From Diogma glabrata (Eukaryota > Arthropoda > Insecta > Diptera > Cylindrotomidae), in NCBI GenBank assembly GCA_963693315.1, contig OY856187.1, positions 73,095,113 through 73,159,112 of the forward strand: a DNA stretch of 64,000 nucleotides, in the 5' to 3' direction. Below the pieces are notes generated by a model. That model did not search any database. It was not told the DNA's origin and was given only the letters and a program-made list of their open reading frames with translations. Made by a program: the position numbers and the translations under genes. Below are positions 22,960 to 34,896 of the stretch, in pieces. How positions within the stretch are numbered: the first letter of the stretch is position 1; every line of letters starts with the position of its first letter.

Positions 22960-23290
22960 CGTGGCCGAAAAGACGCTGAAAAGAAGACAAAAAACCGATT
23001 TACTGTCGAAAAGACACCTAAATATTACCAGAAGCCGATAACAGTCCGAAAAGACGTCGACATATTATTATTTAAATGTTTGGACAACGAAAGCGGACCG
23101 ATAATATATTCATTTTAAAACTGAGCCGAAAGGTGTATTTTCTTAAATATTAGTAAGGGTGTCTTAAATATTAGTAAAAAGCCGATAATAACTCGAAAAA
23201 AGGCCGATGAAGTAATAATATTAAATTTACCTGCAGCTTAAACAGGCCGATATTACACCGATAATATTGACATTATTAATTTTGACAAAA
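22960..23290. repeat. CCGATAAT / CCGAAAAGAC motif-rich stretch
   Basis: GCCGATAA, ACCGATAAT or GGCCGAT occurs at least six times and CCGAAAAGAC or TCGAAAAGAC three times within about 320 bp, without a fixed period. No coding sense is visible. Confidence 0.6.
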
Positions 23291-23650
23291 TAAATGTACA
23301 TTGTTCATTTAGGATTATTTTTTAAAAACTGGTTCAAATTCGAATAATAAAATATCAGTCGTTATTTTAATTTGTGACCATATAGACGTGTGTTCGTTTC
23401 ATACTACAATAAGTTTAAATAAAGTGGGGTAATTCCCGATTTTTTAGACAGCTGATATTATTAGGTATGTTGTTTATAAATATAAATAGAATTATAAGTT
23501 GGATTGGATTATAGCTCCAAAATCTTTTGCGAAAAATTGTTGATGTGGCTATCGGAAATTATTTCGAGAATAGTATATTGTGCAACAAGTGGGAAAAGTA
23601 CTTTCCCCACATGTTTCACACTATACTTTTTCTACAACTGCACAAAATCA

Positions 23651-24050
23651 AAGAATACAATTCATGTAACTTAATATTTATTTTGAAAGTTATATAAGCG
23701 AAACTAAAATATACTAAAATAATATCTAAGTATCCTACCTCTTAACAGTTACAAAAGATTTATTGAAACAAAATAAAAGAATACAATTCATGTAACTTAA
23801 TATTTATTTTGAAAGTTATATAAGCGAACCTAAAATATACTAAAATAATATCTAATAGTGAATTCTTTTCTACCTGTTCGGTACAAGTTCCAACACAGAA
23901 TTAACGAAATTTGTATTCTTTTGTAAAAAAAGCAATACAAAAAAACAAATTTGGATAATTCGGAGTCGGAACTTGTACCGAACAAGTAGAAAAGAATTCA
24001 CTATACGTATCCTACCTCTTAACAGTTATAAAAGATTTATTTAATATTGT
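23651..24050 (+). repeat. 126-bp tandem duplication split by a MITE
   Basis: Unit 1 is 23651-23776. Unit 2 starts at 23777, is interrupted at 23855 by a small MITE, and resumes at 24004 (CGTATCCTACCTCTTAACAG). Unit 1 provides the empty site for the MITE. Confidence 0.85.
23856..24003. mobile_element. 148-bp MITE, about 35-bp TIRs
   Basis: The ends TAGTGAATTCTTTTCTAC and GTAGAAAAGAATTCACTA extend inward through GTTCGGTACAAGTTCC with one mismatch. Comparison with the empty copy is consistent with a TA target duplication, allowing one extra base at the left, so a Tc1/mariner-type origin is likely. Confidence 0.85.
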
Positions 24051-24310
24051 AGTTAATGGTAAAATTTGTACAATTGTGTATGGTTAAACCCGGAACCACT
24101 ATCCATGTCGTATTAACGTAATATTCAATAGAAATTGCTCTTATGTGACTTCAAATGAAAACCACGTTAAAAATTCTAATACTAATTACGTATAATCTGA
24201 CAGTTTTGACAACTAATTTAAAACTGAGCAGCAGCCAACTAAGTTTTTGTTGATTTTCCGCATACTTAAATGTATATGTGAGGGCAAAGTGCTGTGAGAA
24301 ATAATAGGCG

Positions 24311-24485
24311 TGTTCCATTGAAAATCAAACTTACTCAAATTTGCTTTGATCTACTCTACCTCGAACAAGTTGTGTAGTTGAAAAGCAGTTTATTTTTCGA
24401 TTTTATTTAGATCGGCTATAAACTTGTTTTGATATTTTTAATAATAAAATGGACCAGTTAGATTTAAAAATCAGCCCAAAATAAA
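24311..24485 (+). mobile_element. Dispersed repeat (copy 1; inverted copy at 53185)
   Basis: It shares with 53185-53365, in reverse orientation, GTTCCATTGAA, CAAATTTGCTTTGATCTA, ACAAGTTGTGTAGTTGAAAA, AATAATAAAATGGACCAGT and a final AATCAGCCCAAA. No coding capacity. Confidence 0.75.
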
Positions 24486-25047
24486 AGATTTTAATAATAA
24501 TTAAATTGTGTGGTTATTTTTGAAAAATTTTCAAATTTTGGCGTTCCATTGGTGATCTACTCAAAAGCTGCTTTGAGCAGCTATTTTGTTCCAAAGGAAC
24601 GCATGTAATATTTCTCACAGTATTAGCAATACGTGATTTTGAGATTAAGTAAGCTGTGAGAAATACGCTATTTTTCATAGCAGGTGTAGAAAAATTCTAT
24701 TATTTTGATAAGCGGAATGCCAGAAAAATCGTGATTTTGGTGACTGAAGGTATAATAATTAATTGCTTGTTTTTGCAATAATTGGTTTATTCGTAAAAAA
24801 ACGTTGTTACTTCTATTATTATAACATCTTTAATATCAGAAAGCTTTTGCTTTCGGCTCATTTATCAAACCATTACCACATTAAGGCGTGAAACATTTAA
24901 ATTTATTTATGCTTTTCTTATGTGTGCAATCTTTTCATTTTAATCATTGTAATCTTTTTAATCCAAAAAATTGTTGGTGAACAGCAACGACGTCAAAATT
25001 ATATAATTGTAAAGACTGTTTGTCAATTGATTTTTTACTTAATTTAC

Positions 25048-27420
25048 TTATTTTAAATCTCGATTGTGATTCATGTAAAAAATATGCAAAATGTCTCTAG
25101 GGGGTACAGTCATGGATAAGGCGTCACTGCAGGAATATTACTCTTTGTGACAGGCCCATATAGATATTGTTTGGTAAGCATTTCGCTATGTTCACAGACC
25201 GTCAATTTGTTACATTTCTCGTGTAAGTGATCTCGTTCGGTCTTCAAATGGCGTCTGGTTGTGGTGTGCTAGGCTGTGTTTTGTGTTATTTCTAACTTAC
25301 AAGCTTGAGGTATTCATCTGGGTGTAGCGTAATTTGAAAAAGGTCTTACTATTGTTTTATATGCTGTTATTATTATATATATGTGTTATTATGGTTTTCC
25401 ATATTATTCACTGTTTGTGTGCTTTTGTCACTTTTGAATTAAAATGCAATATTTAAAAATATACTTTTTACTGTTTATTTTTAATTTTGTTTTATTAATA
25501 ATAATATAAACTTCCTTATAGTAACAATTTGATTTTATTTTTTACTTTATAGAATATCGATTTCGACTTACGTCATCCTAAGTTCTTAAATTATTATCTA
25601 ATAATTTAAGAACTGAGGATGACGTAAGTCGAAATCGATATTCTATAAAATAAAAAATAAAATCAAATTGTTACTATAAGGAAGTTTATATTATTATTAA
25701 TAAAACAAAACTAAAAATAAACAGTAAAAAGTATATTTTTAAATATTGCATTTTAATTTTAACTGTTATTATTGTGTTTTTATCCTTGCTCCATGAACTA
25801 TACCCTGTACCAACTAGTGCCGTTAGTGCATTATTCCTGTGTTTTACTATCACATTCACCTGTTGAGCATGAGCGTTGAATTTAAGCAGTGAGTCGAATG
25901 TTACCGCAACAGTCTCGGATTCACAACCAGTGCTTTATTAAACCTGGTTGATTAGTTTTAAATATGTCATTTAGTAGTAGATGCTGTGTTGAATAGTTTT
26001 GACAGGTTGAGTGCAACGAAAATTGTTCTAGCACCGGGTTGTTTTTGGTTCACCATCGCTGATTTAGTTTTGGATTCTCTGAAGAGTAGCAATTATACTA
26101 TGTGCGATCCTAAAGCCATGAATTGGTGTAATTTGCAAAATTTATATAAAGTTTTGCAACTGATTAAAGGATGGAGATCGGTCCATAAGATTCTCTTTTT
26201 TCTTCGTGTTTTCCAGGTTTTAAGATGGGGCTTATTCTGGCCGTTTTTCAGATATTTGGTATCTGGAGAGTATTTAGAGATGTGTTGAGTGTGGTAGAGA
26301 GATAGTTCAGGGTAGTGGTAGTGAAATAGTTCCATTGGGTCAAATGTTGTTGAGCATAATGGCTGAGATGCCATCGGGTTCAATAGCTGTTTTCTTTATA
26401 GCATTCTCAATTTCTTCTTCGGAAATTATGATGTTCTCTAAATTTTTTGTGTTCAATTTGCACAGACATCTTAATATTGAACTAGTTTCCTTTTTATGTT
26501 TACGTTGCTTTTCTTTAAAATGTATGTTGAATTTTGTTGCGCATTTCCTGTGGAGTTTTCGGTTGGGATATAATCAGAGGAGATCATGTAGTTGTTACTT
26601 GGGTGTCGTGGATGAGTTAAGCCCTTAATTACCTTCCGGGTACTTTTGTTTGTGCCAAAGCTTAACTTACTCACTAGATCTCGTCGACCTTTTGCTACGT
26701 TTGTGTTCCATAACTAACTAATTTATTAATTTGCTTATTTTTTCCCGAAAATCTAGAGTAAGCTGGATCTGCCTTCTGGATGTCATCTCTCTGAGTGGAA
26801 ATTACACAAGCTTCTTGTGAGAAGTTTGCTTTAACTTTTTTTATTCCACTCGCTAGAATGCGGCGAAATCGAGGTTTATTAAAAATTTCTCTAAATTGTG
26901 TATTCTCATATAGAGAGGGCGTAAAGTGGTAAAAATTACTAACTGAATTCCATTACAGTAAAATTTGTAAAATTAACCCATTCAGTTTTCTTTAAAATTA
27001 ATATAGGTCCTCTTTTCGAATTTAATTTTATTTATGTAACGGCTTAAGTTGATTTTGATCGGTACTTGGTCTGATCCCAGTGCACTTTCAGTTCTTTATT
27101 TAGCAATTGGTATTAGTGGCATGTTGGCAAGTGTGACATCTGGAGAAGAGTAGGAGTTATTTGTTACCCTTGTTGGTTGTGGTTCATTGAGGACTACAAA
27201 GTTGGAGCCATCGTTTTGATCAGCAATGTTTTCGCCTCGTTAATCGACATTCTAGTGTGAGTGTCATAGATCGTCTTTGCTGTAAAATAAATGTCATATG
27301 GACGGTTCAAAACCTGTATCACAACTGCTTACTGGTGGAATACAAATATTGACTATGTAGCGTTACCTCCACATTTCCGGATTTTATTATAATATCTTGT
27401 TGTTCTAGGTGTTTATCAGT
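25048..27420 (-). pseudogene. Jockey-superfamily LINE, decayed EN-RT
   Basis: Read on the minus strand from about 27420, pieces of one protein appear in order: an endonuclease segment with IPPVSSC, then NFVVLNEPQPTR and SSPDVTLAN, then GSDQVPIKINL (degenerate SDH motif); a linker; reverse-transcriptase pieces starting PDGISAIML (near 26370); a C-terminal region with HAQQVNVIVKHRNNALTAL (near 25870) and AYKTIVRPF; and near the end PPRDILHIFYMNH followed by a stop at about 25048. Many frameshifts and stops make it non-functional. A palindromic insertion at 25375-25762 splits it. Order and wording match Jockey-like 'mobile element' polymerases of insects. Confidence 0.75.
25375..25762. mobile_element. 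Insertion containing a near-perfect 320-bp palindrome
   Basis: It is flanked by an 11-bp repeat CTGTTATTATT (25364-25374 and 25763-25773), and the LINE protein frame matches on both sides, so it is an insertion. From about 25436 to 25760 it is an almost perfect palindrome centred on TTATTATCTAATAA near 25600. Each arm is about 160 bp, including GGATGACGTAAGTCGAAATC. The palindrome starts about 60 bp inside the left duplication. Confidence 0.8.
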
Positions 27421-27559
27421 TTCCGGTTTTGTTGGTAATGTGGTTGAAGCAAATGGTTTTGTGGATGATAAAGGCAGGCCACCACTCTTTTCCTTCTCTC
27501 TATCCCTTATAATTCTATAATCACAGTTATTATCAGTTTGCCCTTAAAATGATTTTACA

Positions 27560-27640
27560 TATTGCACAGTGCTATGTTTTAGTTGGTTCAGGATTTCTTT
27601 CAATACCAGCAATGACCAGGAGGTTTGAAGCAGTGAAGCC
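27560..27640 (-). pseudogene. LINE N-terminal remnant with 2A-like peptide
   Basis: The minus strand encodes LLVIAGIERNPEPTK followed by HCAIC. Many CR1/L2-type LINEs begin with a [GD]IE-x-NPGP-TK...C-x2-C arrangement, in which the NPGP part is a ribosome-skipping 2A motif beside a PHD-like zinc finger. Here Gly of NPGP has become Glu, so the motif would be inactive. The assignment rests on this short match. Confidence 0.4.
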
Positions 27641-27949
27641 AAAGACAGCTGTGTTTTACACAAAAGCGACGGAGTCACACCTCTCGTCGAAAGTTTTGTG
27701 ATGGTCCTTGGTCGGAACTAGGTTCCGAGCGCTTCTGCCCATCTTCAAAAGCTTAACAAAACAATGAGAAACGACGTAAAATTTAGTCTTTTGGGAAACT
27801 AAAGCGTTCGTCAATGAATTGATTTAGGTAATTTTGTAATATATAGAATATAGATGTTTATTTCAAGAAACCTCCGTGGGCAAAATGTAAATGAGAAGAA
27901 ATGAAATAGCTATTTGGTTTATATTGCAGCTTGAAATCACCATCACACA

Positions 27950-28490
27950 GTAAGTTCTACGGCACTGAACCTAGACTTTACTGTTAATGTGCCTCACTAG
28001 TAATTTTATACGCTTTAAAACGTCGCTATAATATTTCAACATTTTGTTGCAAAAACAATCGGTTACGATTTTTTCGATGCTCCCAGGAGCTTCTACACAT
28101 CAGAGCTCTTGATGTAATGTGAGACCATTACAGTGACCCTTTGTCACTTCTTAATATGTAAAGTTATAACAGTGCTTTTTTGTTCATCCTTTTCCCTGCC
28201 ACTATTTGTCCTCTAGCTCCACCAATCACAAACTTTATTGTGTCAACCGTTGAGCGAGCTTTTCTAAAACCGTATTGGTGCTGCTTATCTTCAAAGCTTG
28301 TTCGGTTGTTCAAATTATTATTCCTTCTAAAAAGTTACCAGATTTATCTATTATACAGATTGGGTAGTATGAAGACTATTTTCCTGGTTTTACCTTTCCT
28401 TTTGACAAAATCGCTAGACGTTGATGGTTCCACTCTTGCGGAAACACCCCTTCTTTCAAACAGGCGTACCAAACAAAACCGTTTTGCATG
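27950..28490 (-). pseudogene. Possible non-LTR reverse-transcriptase remnant
   Basis: On the minus strand a frame gives FPQEWNHQRLAILSKGK followed by SSYYPICIIDKSGN and, further on, a degenerate continuation. This fits the start of a non-LTR reverse transcriptase (FP..W...RLV.L.KGK ... SYRPI.LLD..GK). It is weak and lacks a recognisable YADD. Confidence 0.45.
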
Positions 28491-28533
28491 AACTGTCATT
28501 TTATGCTAAAACATTTTATAAAATAATGCGTGC

Positions 28534-29796
28534 TTGAAATTTTCATATTTTCCTATTGAATGGAAAATCGCTAATGTTCTTCCTGTTTTGAAACCGGGCA
28601 AAGTTAAAACAAATATTGATAGCTATAGACCTATTAGTTTACTAAATTTCTTTGGTAAAATCTTTGAACGTACAATATTAAAGCATTTTGAGCAGTTTGT
28701 AGAACCAAATGCAATTATTCCTCCTGAACAGTTTGGTTTTGGAAAATACCATTCCACCTCTCACCAAGCTTACAGAATTTGCAGTAATATTAAAGCAAAG
28801 TTAAACAATAACGAATCCACTGCCTTAATAACCTTTGATATTGAAAAAGCGTTTGATAAAGTTTGGAATAAAGGTATCATTTTTAAATTACTTCATTTAA
28901 ATTTTCCTAACTATTTGATAAGAATCATAAACTCCTATTTAAGTGATAGACAGTTTTTAGTTACAATGAACTATTGTAGATCCACGCCCAAAATTGTAAG
29001 ATAGAGATTAATTGTAAGATAATTGATCCAATTGTAAGATAATTGATCCACGCCCAATTGTTCCACAAGGGCCCTTCCGTCTGCATTATAGAATGTATTT
29101 ACGGCTGATATTAAAACTCAATTTAACAACACAACAGATTTTGCTCTTTATGCTGATGATATAGCTATGTTCGCCTCTTCAGCTGATATTAACGTTATTT
29201 TATCTGAATTGCAAACGTCAATTAATAATCTTTCTTTATATTTTTCCAAATAGGGAAATCTATTTTTCTCACCAAAAAGAGTGCTGCAAGAAATCTCCCA
29301 AATAATGAATCTCTTTCTATGGATGGAATTCCATTACAATGATCAGAAACTATAAAATACCTAGGAGTTATAATAGACAAACGATTAACATTCAAGCATC
29401 ACATTAATTCATCAGTAGAAAAATGTCAAAAAAGGATACGAATACTGTACAGTATATTACATAAAAAATCTAAACTTTCATTTTCAAATAAAAGTCTTTT
29501 ATATACATCCATTTTACGTAGTACCGTATTATATGCAGCACCCGTTTGGTTTACCAGTACCTTAACCAGTACCTGGTTTGGTTTACCAGTACAGTATTCA
29601 CCTTAAAAAACTACAAATAGCTCAAAACAAATGTCTCAAACTAATTTATAACCGACCTAGATTATTCTCAACACAAGCTCTCTCCATTCTGTCTAATGTA
29701 CCTCTTGTGATTGACTTCATCAGTAAAATTAGAACAAAATTCATAAGTAAGTGTCAAATAATCGAAAATAACTTAGTAAACCAACTTATATTCTGA
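28534..29796 (+). pseudogene. Jockey-type LINE reverse-transcriptase fragment
   Basis: It begins inside reverse transcriptase (FPIEWKIANVLPVLKPGK, SYRPISLLNFFGKIFERTIL, ALITFDIEKAFDKVW). The frame breaks near 29000, where a short segment (CCACGCCCAA/TTGTAAGATA) is locally triplicated. Downstream, at about 29140, comes the catalytic ALYADDIAMF, followed by an RT-thumb-like stretch (KCQKRIRILYSILHK) and LQIAQNKCLKLIYNRPR. A second small duplication (GGTTTACCAGTAC) lies at 29550-29590. 5'-truncated and dead. Its 3' side is cut by the hairpin element at 29826. Confidence 0.8.
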
Positions 29797-29825
29797 TTGT
29801 TAGCGAGTTCTCTTATAAGCTTTTT

Positions 29826-30257
29826 CTTTTTTGCGTCTAAAATAAAGTCATTTCGATACCCAAATACGTATCGAAATGGCCTGCATTTCGATACGCAAAG
29901 TTTTGTCTTTCAAGGTTGGTCATATTGGTCATACAAACGTCCGTGAACATTAAAACGAATAATTATGAAAATAAAATTAATAAGAATATCTAAATTAGTG
30001 TTAAATATTTTAATTAATTAAAATAATTAGTAATAATAACAAAATTTCAAATTGACTATTTTTTAATAAAATACACATTTTTTTTAAAATTTCAAGACAA
30101 AAAATGCAAAATAGAAAAAATAGTATAAAAAACTCGTTTCATAAGACGTTCTATCGCACTTATTCTTTAGAAATCTTCCCGCTGCGCGGGTCGTTTTCTA
30201 AACAGATTGCGTGCGATAAAATCATCGATTATGAAACTAGTTTCTTAATATACTATT
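29826..30257 (-). mobile_element. Non-autonomous element with a hairpin at each end (copy 2)
   Basis: Inverted copy of 1200-1770. It runs from the CATTTCGATACCC / GTATCGAAATGG hairpin at its left to the AATAGTATA ... AATATACTATT hairpin at 30119-30257. Its body is shorter than in copy 1. Confidence 0.75.
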
Positions 30258-31300
30258 AAAAATTCCATACTTTTTAGGAAAAAAAAATATAAAATTTAAA
30301 ATCTATTTGATGGTTTGTATAATATTTAAGAATTTTGTACATTGCTTTAAATATTAACATAATATATATGTTTAAAATTAGTTTTTAAGTTTAGATTTAG
30401 TATTTAGTTTAAGTATAGTGTAAGTTTCCAGATACACAGGGTCTTTTTTACATAAGTTTTTTTCCCGGCTTAGTATTACAATATATAAAAACATCATAAT
30501 AATTAAAATAATCCATTTAAACCGAGAAATCAAATTTTTTTATAACATAGTTGAGAAGTATATAATTTTACTGAACACTTTAATTATCATATATATAATA
30601 CACAAGCTACGAAAAGGCGTAGCCATATCATAGAAAAGAAGAGAATACGGAAGGGAAAGAATAGAATACAAAAAAATATAAAAAAATTATACGACGATTA
30701 AAATAAACGAAACAAACTTTGAATATCTTTAAATTTTATTTTATTAAATTTCATATCAGTTTCAGTTTATGCTTTGCTTGAACTAGACGTTGCAATTTGC
30801 AAACAGGGTTTTGTGCAAAGGGACAGGGGTCTCCTAGTTAGTATAATATGTTTATATACCAAAATTGTAAATATATAAGAATAATAAATTGAATTGAATT
30901 GAACACTTAATAAAATTATTTTCACATTAGTTTTGTCTACAAAATGTAAATAATTCTTATTCAATTTAAGCTAGTAAAAGATTTTTACATTTGTTTAAAA
31001 ATGTTAAGCAACATTTTAGTTATTAAATGTTCCTAAAGTTTTCGAAAACTATCAAATTATTTTAAACGTCATACAATATTTTTGTCATATGCTACAAAAT
31101 TCAGGAGAATTCGTTTACATAGCAACGGACAAACAACTTCATTTTAAACTTCAAAATAGTTATTTTCTTGCCATACTAGGATACATTTGTATTTTTTTGC
31201 ATATCAATATAGACTAACAAATTAAATTCTTTCTTAGTTTTTAGCTTATTAAGTGAAGCATAAAATCTTTTATGCACCACTGGCGTTACTGGGTATTATG
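30258..31300. other. AT-rich intergenic with a possible LINE tail
   Basis: No gene recognised. A GAATTGAATTGAA run at about 30888-30902 looks like the short-unit tail of a LINE (a similar run occurs at 46420), but I cannot trace its body. Confidence 0.45.
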
Positions 31301-31304
31301 TCCA

Positions 31305-31365
31305 TCAAGCGACATCCATCCCTCGGGCCAGAGGCCATCGGGCTAGATTACGTCGCTTTCCGGGC
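31305..31365. other. GC-rich hairpin island
   Basis: AAGCGAC and GTCGCTT can pair around a 36-bp GC-rich interior containing GGCCAGAGGCC. This is conspicuous in AT-rich DNA. It lacks tRNA A and B boxes, and I cannot assign it. Confidence 0.4.
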
Positions 31366-32208
31366 GCAATAACCTACATAACACCCTTGGTACATAAATA
31401 GCTATTATAATTTTGGACAAAATACCTAAATGACACCGAAAACTCGGTTCATTTTCGGCTCTTTTTACTACACGGTTAAAAATTTGGGTATTATTTTTAA
31501 TAACTTGATTCCTATAAAAGCTATTAATATGAATTTTCTTATTAATTTAATATTTTATGAAATTATTAATGATCTTTTTATCAGTTTTATTATAAAATTA
31601 ATACAAAACTTATATTAAAGACAGTTTTATATATTTTTGGAAAAAATTAATACATTTTTCGTATTAATTTAAAACGATTTCGGATTTGTTTGATACTACT
31701 GCAAAATATTAACAAAATTTATACACAAGTAATATTAATTTAATACAAAATATTTATTTAAAATAAATACTACGGGTATGCTGATAATTTAAAATTATTT
31801 ATTTAATAATGTCAACTTATAAATTATTTTTGTTTCAACCGTTATTAATAAAAGCAGGTATAAAATAAATATATTAACTTATTATTTTAATATGGTACTA
31901 AGTATAAATTTTATATTTTTAAGATATAAGCTATTTTAACTTCTAACGACCACATTTAGTGTTTGTTTGCATTATAAATTCTGATTTATTTTGTTTGCAT
32001 TATAAATTCAAACACTTGTAGAAAGTGAAGGAAAAATTAATAATTTGTTTAGTTACCCAAACCGAACAATTTACAGAAATATAAGTGTTTTTTTTGTAAC
32101 AGTGCAAATTGTAAATTTTTAAAAACTAAAAGTTATTGTGAATAAACCGAATTTTGCATATACGGATTGTTTATTCTGGTAAGTTAAAAATTTTATAGTA
32201 TGTGTTAC

Positions 32209-32493
<285 letters not shown>

Positions 32494-33305
32494 CATATAG
32501 AAATTGGTTGCCTAATTATGTTGCAAAATATCATTTCTATTTGTTTATAATCTATTGTGGATCAACAATGTTCTTTATTGATTTCACAACAATTTTAATT
32601 GATATATGGCGATTTTTAAATCTGCAACACACAAACTTATGTCGATCGAGATTTTTTATTGTATTATAATTAAAATTAATTGATTCCTTAATAATATAAA
32701 AAATCTAATGTCCAAAGTGATCCTCATTTGTTATTTATGTATTCTATTAAACTTTCAAAGTCAGAATTTGAACGAACAATTTTTTAGATTTCGAGTTCTA
32801 AGCACTGCAGCATGTTTATTTTAATCATATATTTATTTGTTTTTATAATGCAATTTAATTTTCAGGATTTATTGTTTAATACAACAAAAAGCGGTTTTCT
32901 GGGTATTAAATTAAAAAACGAAAGATTGTTTTTGACTCTGAGTTTAGATTTGGATCAACACAAAAATTAAATAAACATTGTCAAAAGCTCCGGAAAAAAA
33001 CTGATATATATGGCAGCCGACAGAAATAAAGGTAATTCGCCAATTAGCTTGTAAATTGAAATATCATACTAAATGTTCTTGTTTTAAAAATATAGATTGG
33101 GACACCCAAACTCTCACTTAATAATTTATTGCGTCTGTTGCCACCATCTCCAGCTGAAAGTGTAAAATTTTATCGGATGGCGAGCAAGCCGCTACTAGTT
33201 TACTAGTTCATAAACAGGTAAGGAATTTTTATTTATTTTTAATCAGGTATCCGTTCAAGTTTTATTTAATAGGTTACCTTCGATGGCTAGCATACAACTA
33301 TTGAT

Positions 33306-33382
33306 TTTTAGTTTTAGTGTTAATTTATATCACTTAAAAGTTTTAGTGATATAAATTAATACTTTTACACTACAACTAAAAA
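33306..33382. repeat. Hairpin of about 77 bp
   Basis: TTTTTAGTTTTAGTGT and ATTAATTTATATCACT-type arms are mirrored around CTTAAAAGTTTTAG. The two arms match except for small bulges. Confidence 0.7.
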
Positions 33383-34356
33383 TAATATTTTTTAATTGTT
33401 TTGAAAGTTTAATAAACATTTTCATTTTTTTTTCATTATTTAATTTCTTTAGGCTGACTTTCGCAACGAAGATTATATTGGGGTTTCAAGTATAAAAGCA
33501 CCTTATCAGCTATAGGAAAAACAAAAGATGAAATACAACAATACCTAATAGTTATCAACAATAAAAATTTAAATATAAATACATACATTTATAAAATATA
33601 TAAATATATAATTACATATATATATAAATAAATAAATATTTAAATAAATAAATATTTAAATATATAAATATATATAAATAAAGCAATATAAATATAAAAT
33701 AATAGCAATTATAATAAGAATAATATCCATATGTTAATACCAAATAATATAATAAATGTAAAAATTATTATAAGGAAGTTGATGAAAAAATGTGACAATA
33801 ATAATTATGTGATATTAATAAACGAAAAAAATGCAACCTTAATCTTTCATTGTTTTAAACCAATCTTGTATTCTGAATAGATATTAATGTTATATCTACT
33901 TCTCTATTAAATCAATCGCTTTTGTTTATCGAGCTAATACATTTTAAATATCAATAAATATTTAGTATCAAATTGATTATAAATAAATATTAAAAATTTA
34001 ATAGAAAAACGTAGTTAATTTAATACACAAAACTTATAAATTCGTTTAATAAGTTTATTGTATTAAATTTATAACTCATTATTATGAAAAAATTCTATAT
34101 CATTTGATATTAGTTTAATACTTAGCTTTATCAAAGTTTTAATACGATGTAATATATACACTCAATAAACATTGGTATGAAATTTTATAAATAGTGGATA
34201 TATTAACTTTATAACATTTTGGGTGTGGACTTATATGAATATCTAAAATTGATCAAATTTATACCTTTTTTTTTAACCGTGTATGCATATTTTTAGACGA
34301 TAAGATCTCTATCTACATTTTATCTTATCTACATCTCTACGATAAGACTACAATCT

Positions 34357-34813
34357 TTCTACGCATGCCCCCTACTCAGGTAGGAACGATTAGCGACATA
34401 TGAAGTTTAGATCATGGAAGCTTTGGCAGGGAGCCTGCTCTAACAAAGGGGCTTCCAAAGTTTCGTGAAAGTATAAAAGGTAATTTTTTTATATATTCTT
34501 GGGGATAGTATTAGAAGTCACGTCACCCATTGGCAGACACTTACTATCATGGCAACCGCCTGCCAGACACCCTTAAACTTTATCAATTTGTTAAAGTTTA
34601 AGGGTGTCTGGCAAGGGCTTACCACGATAGTAAGTGTCTGGCAATGGGAGACGTGACTTCTAATACTATCCCGAAGAATATATAAAAAAATTACCTTTTA
34701 TACTTTCACGAAACTTTGGAGGCCCTTTGTTACCTGCTCCCTGCCAAAGCCACCATGGTCCAAACTTCATATGTCGCTAATCGTTCCTACCTCAGTAGGG
34801 GGTATGCGCAGAG
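34357..34813. mobile_element. Palindromic foldback MITE, about 455 bp
   Basis: The left arm starts TCTACGCATGCCCCCTACTC and the right arm ends with its imperfect complement. Matching runs through GGAACGATTAGCGACATATG, CTTTGGCAGGGAGC, CCTTTTATACTTTCACG and AGTAAGTGTCTGGCA to a centre at TATCAATTTGTTA (about 34585). Arms are about 220 bp with scattered differences. No coding sequence. Confidence 0.85.
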
Positions 34814-34896
34814 AGACTTTCAGCTTTTATAAAATAACGAAGGTCTGGCCGTCGCGGGCTCTCGGTCTATTATTAAAGGGTGTGTTATTAAGAATC

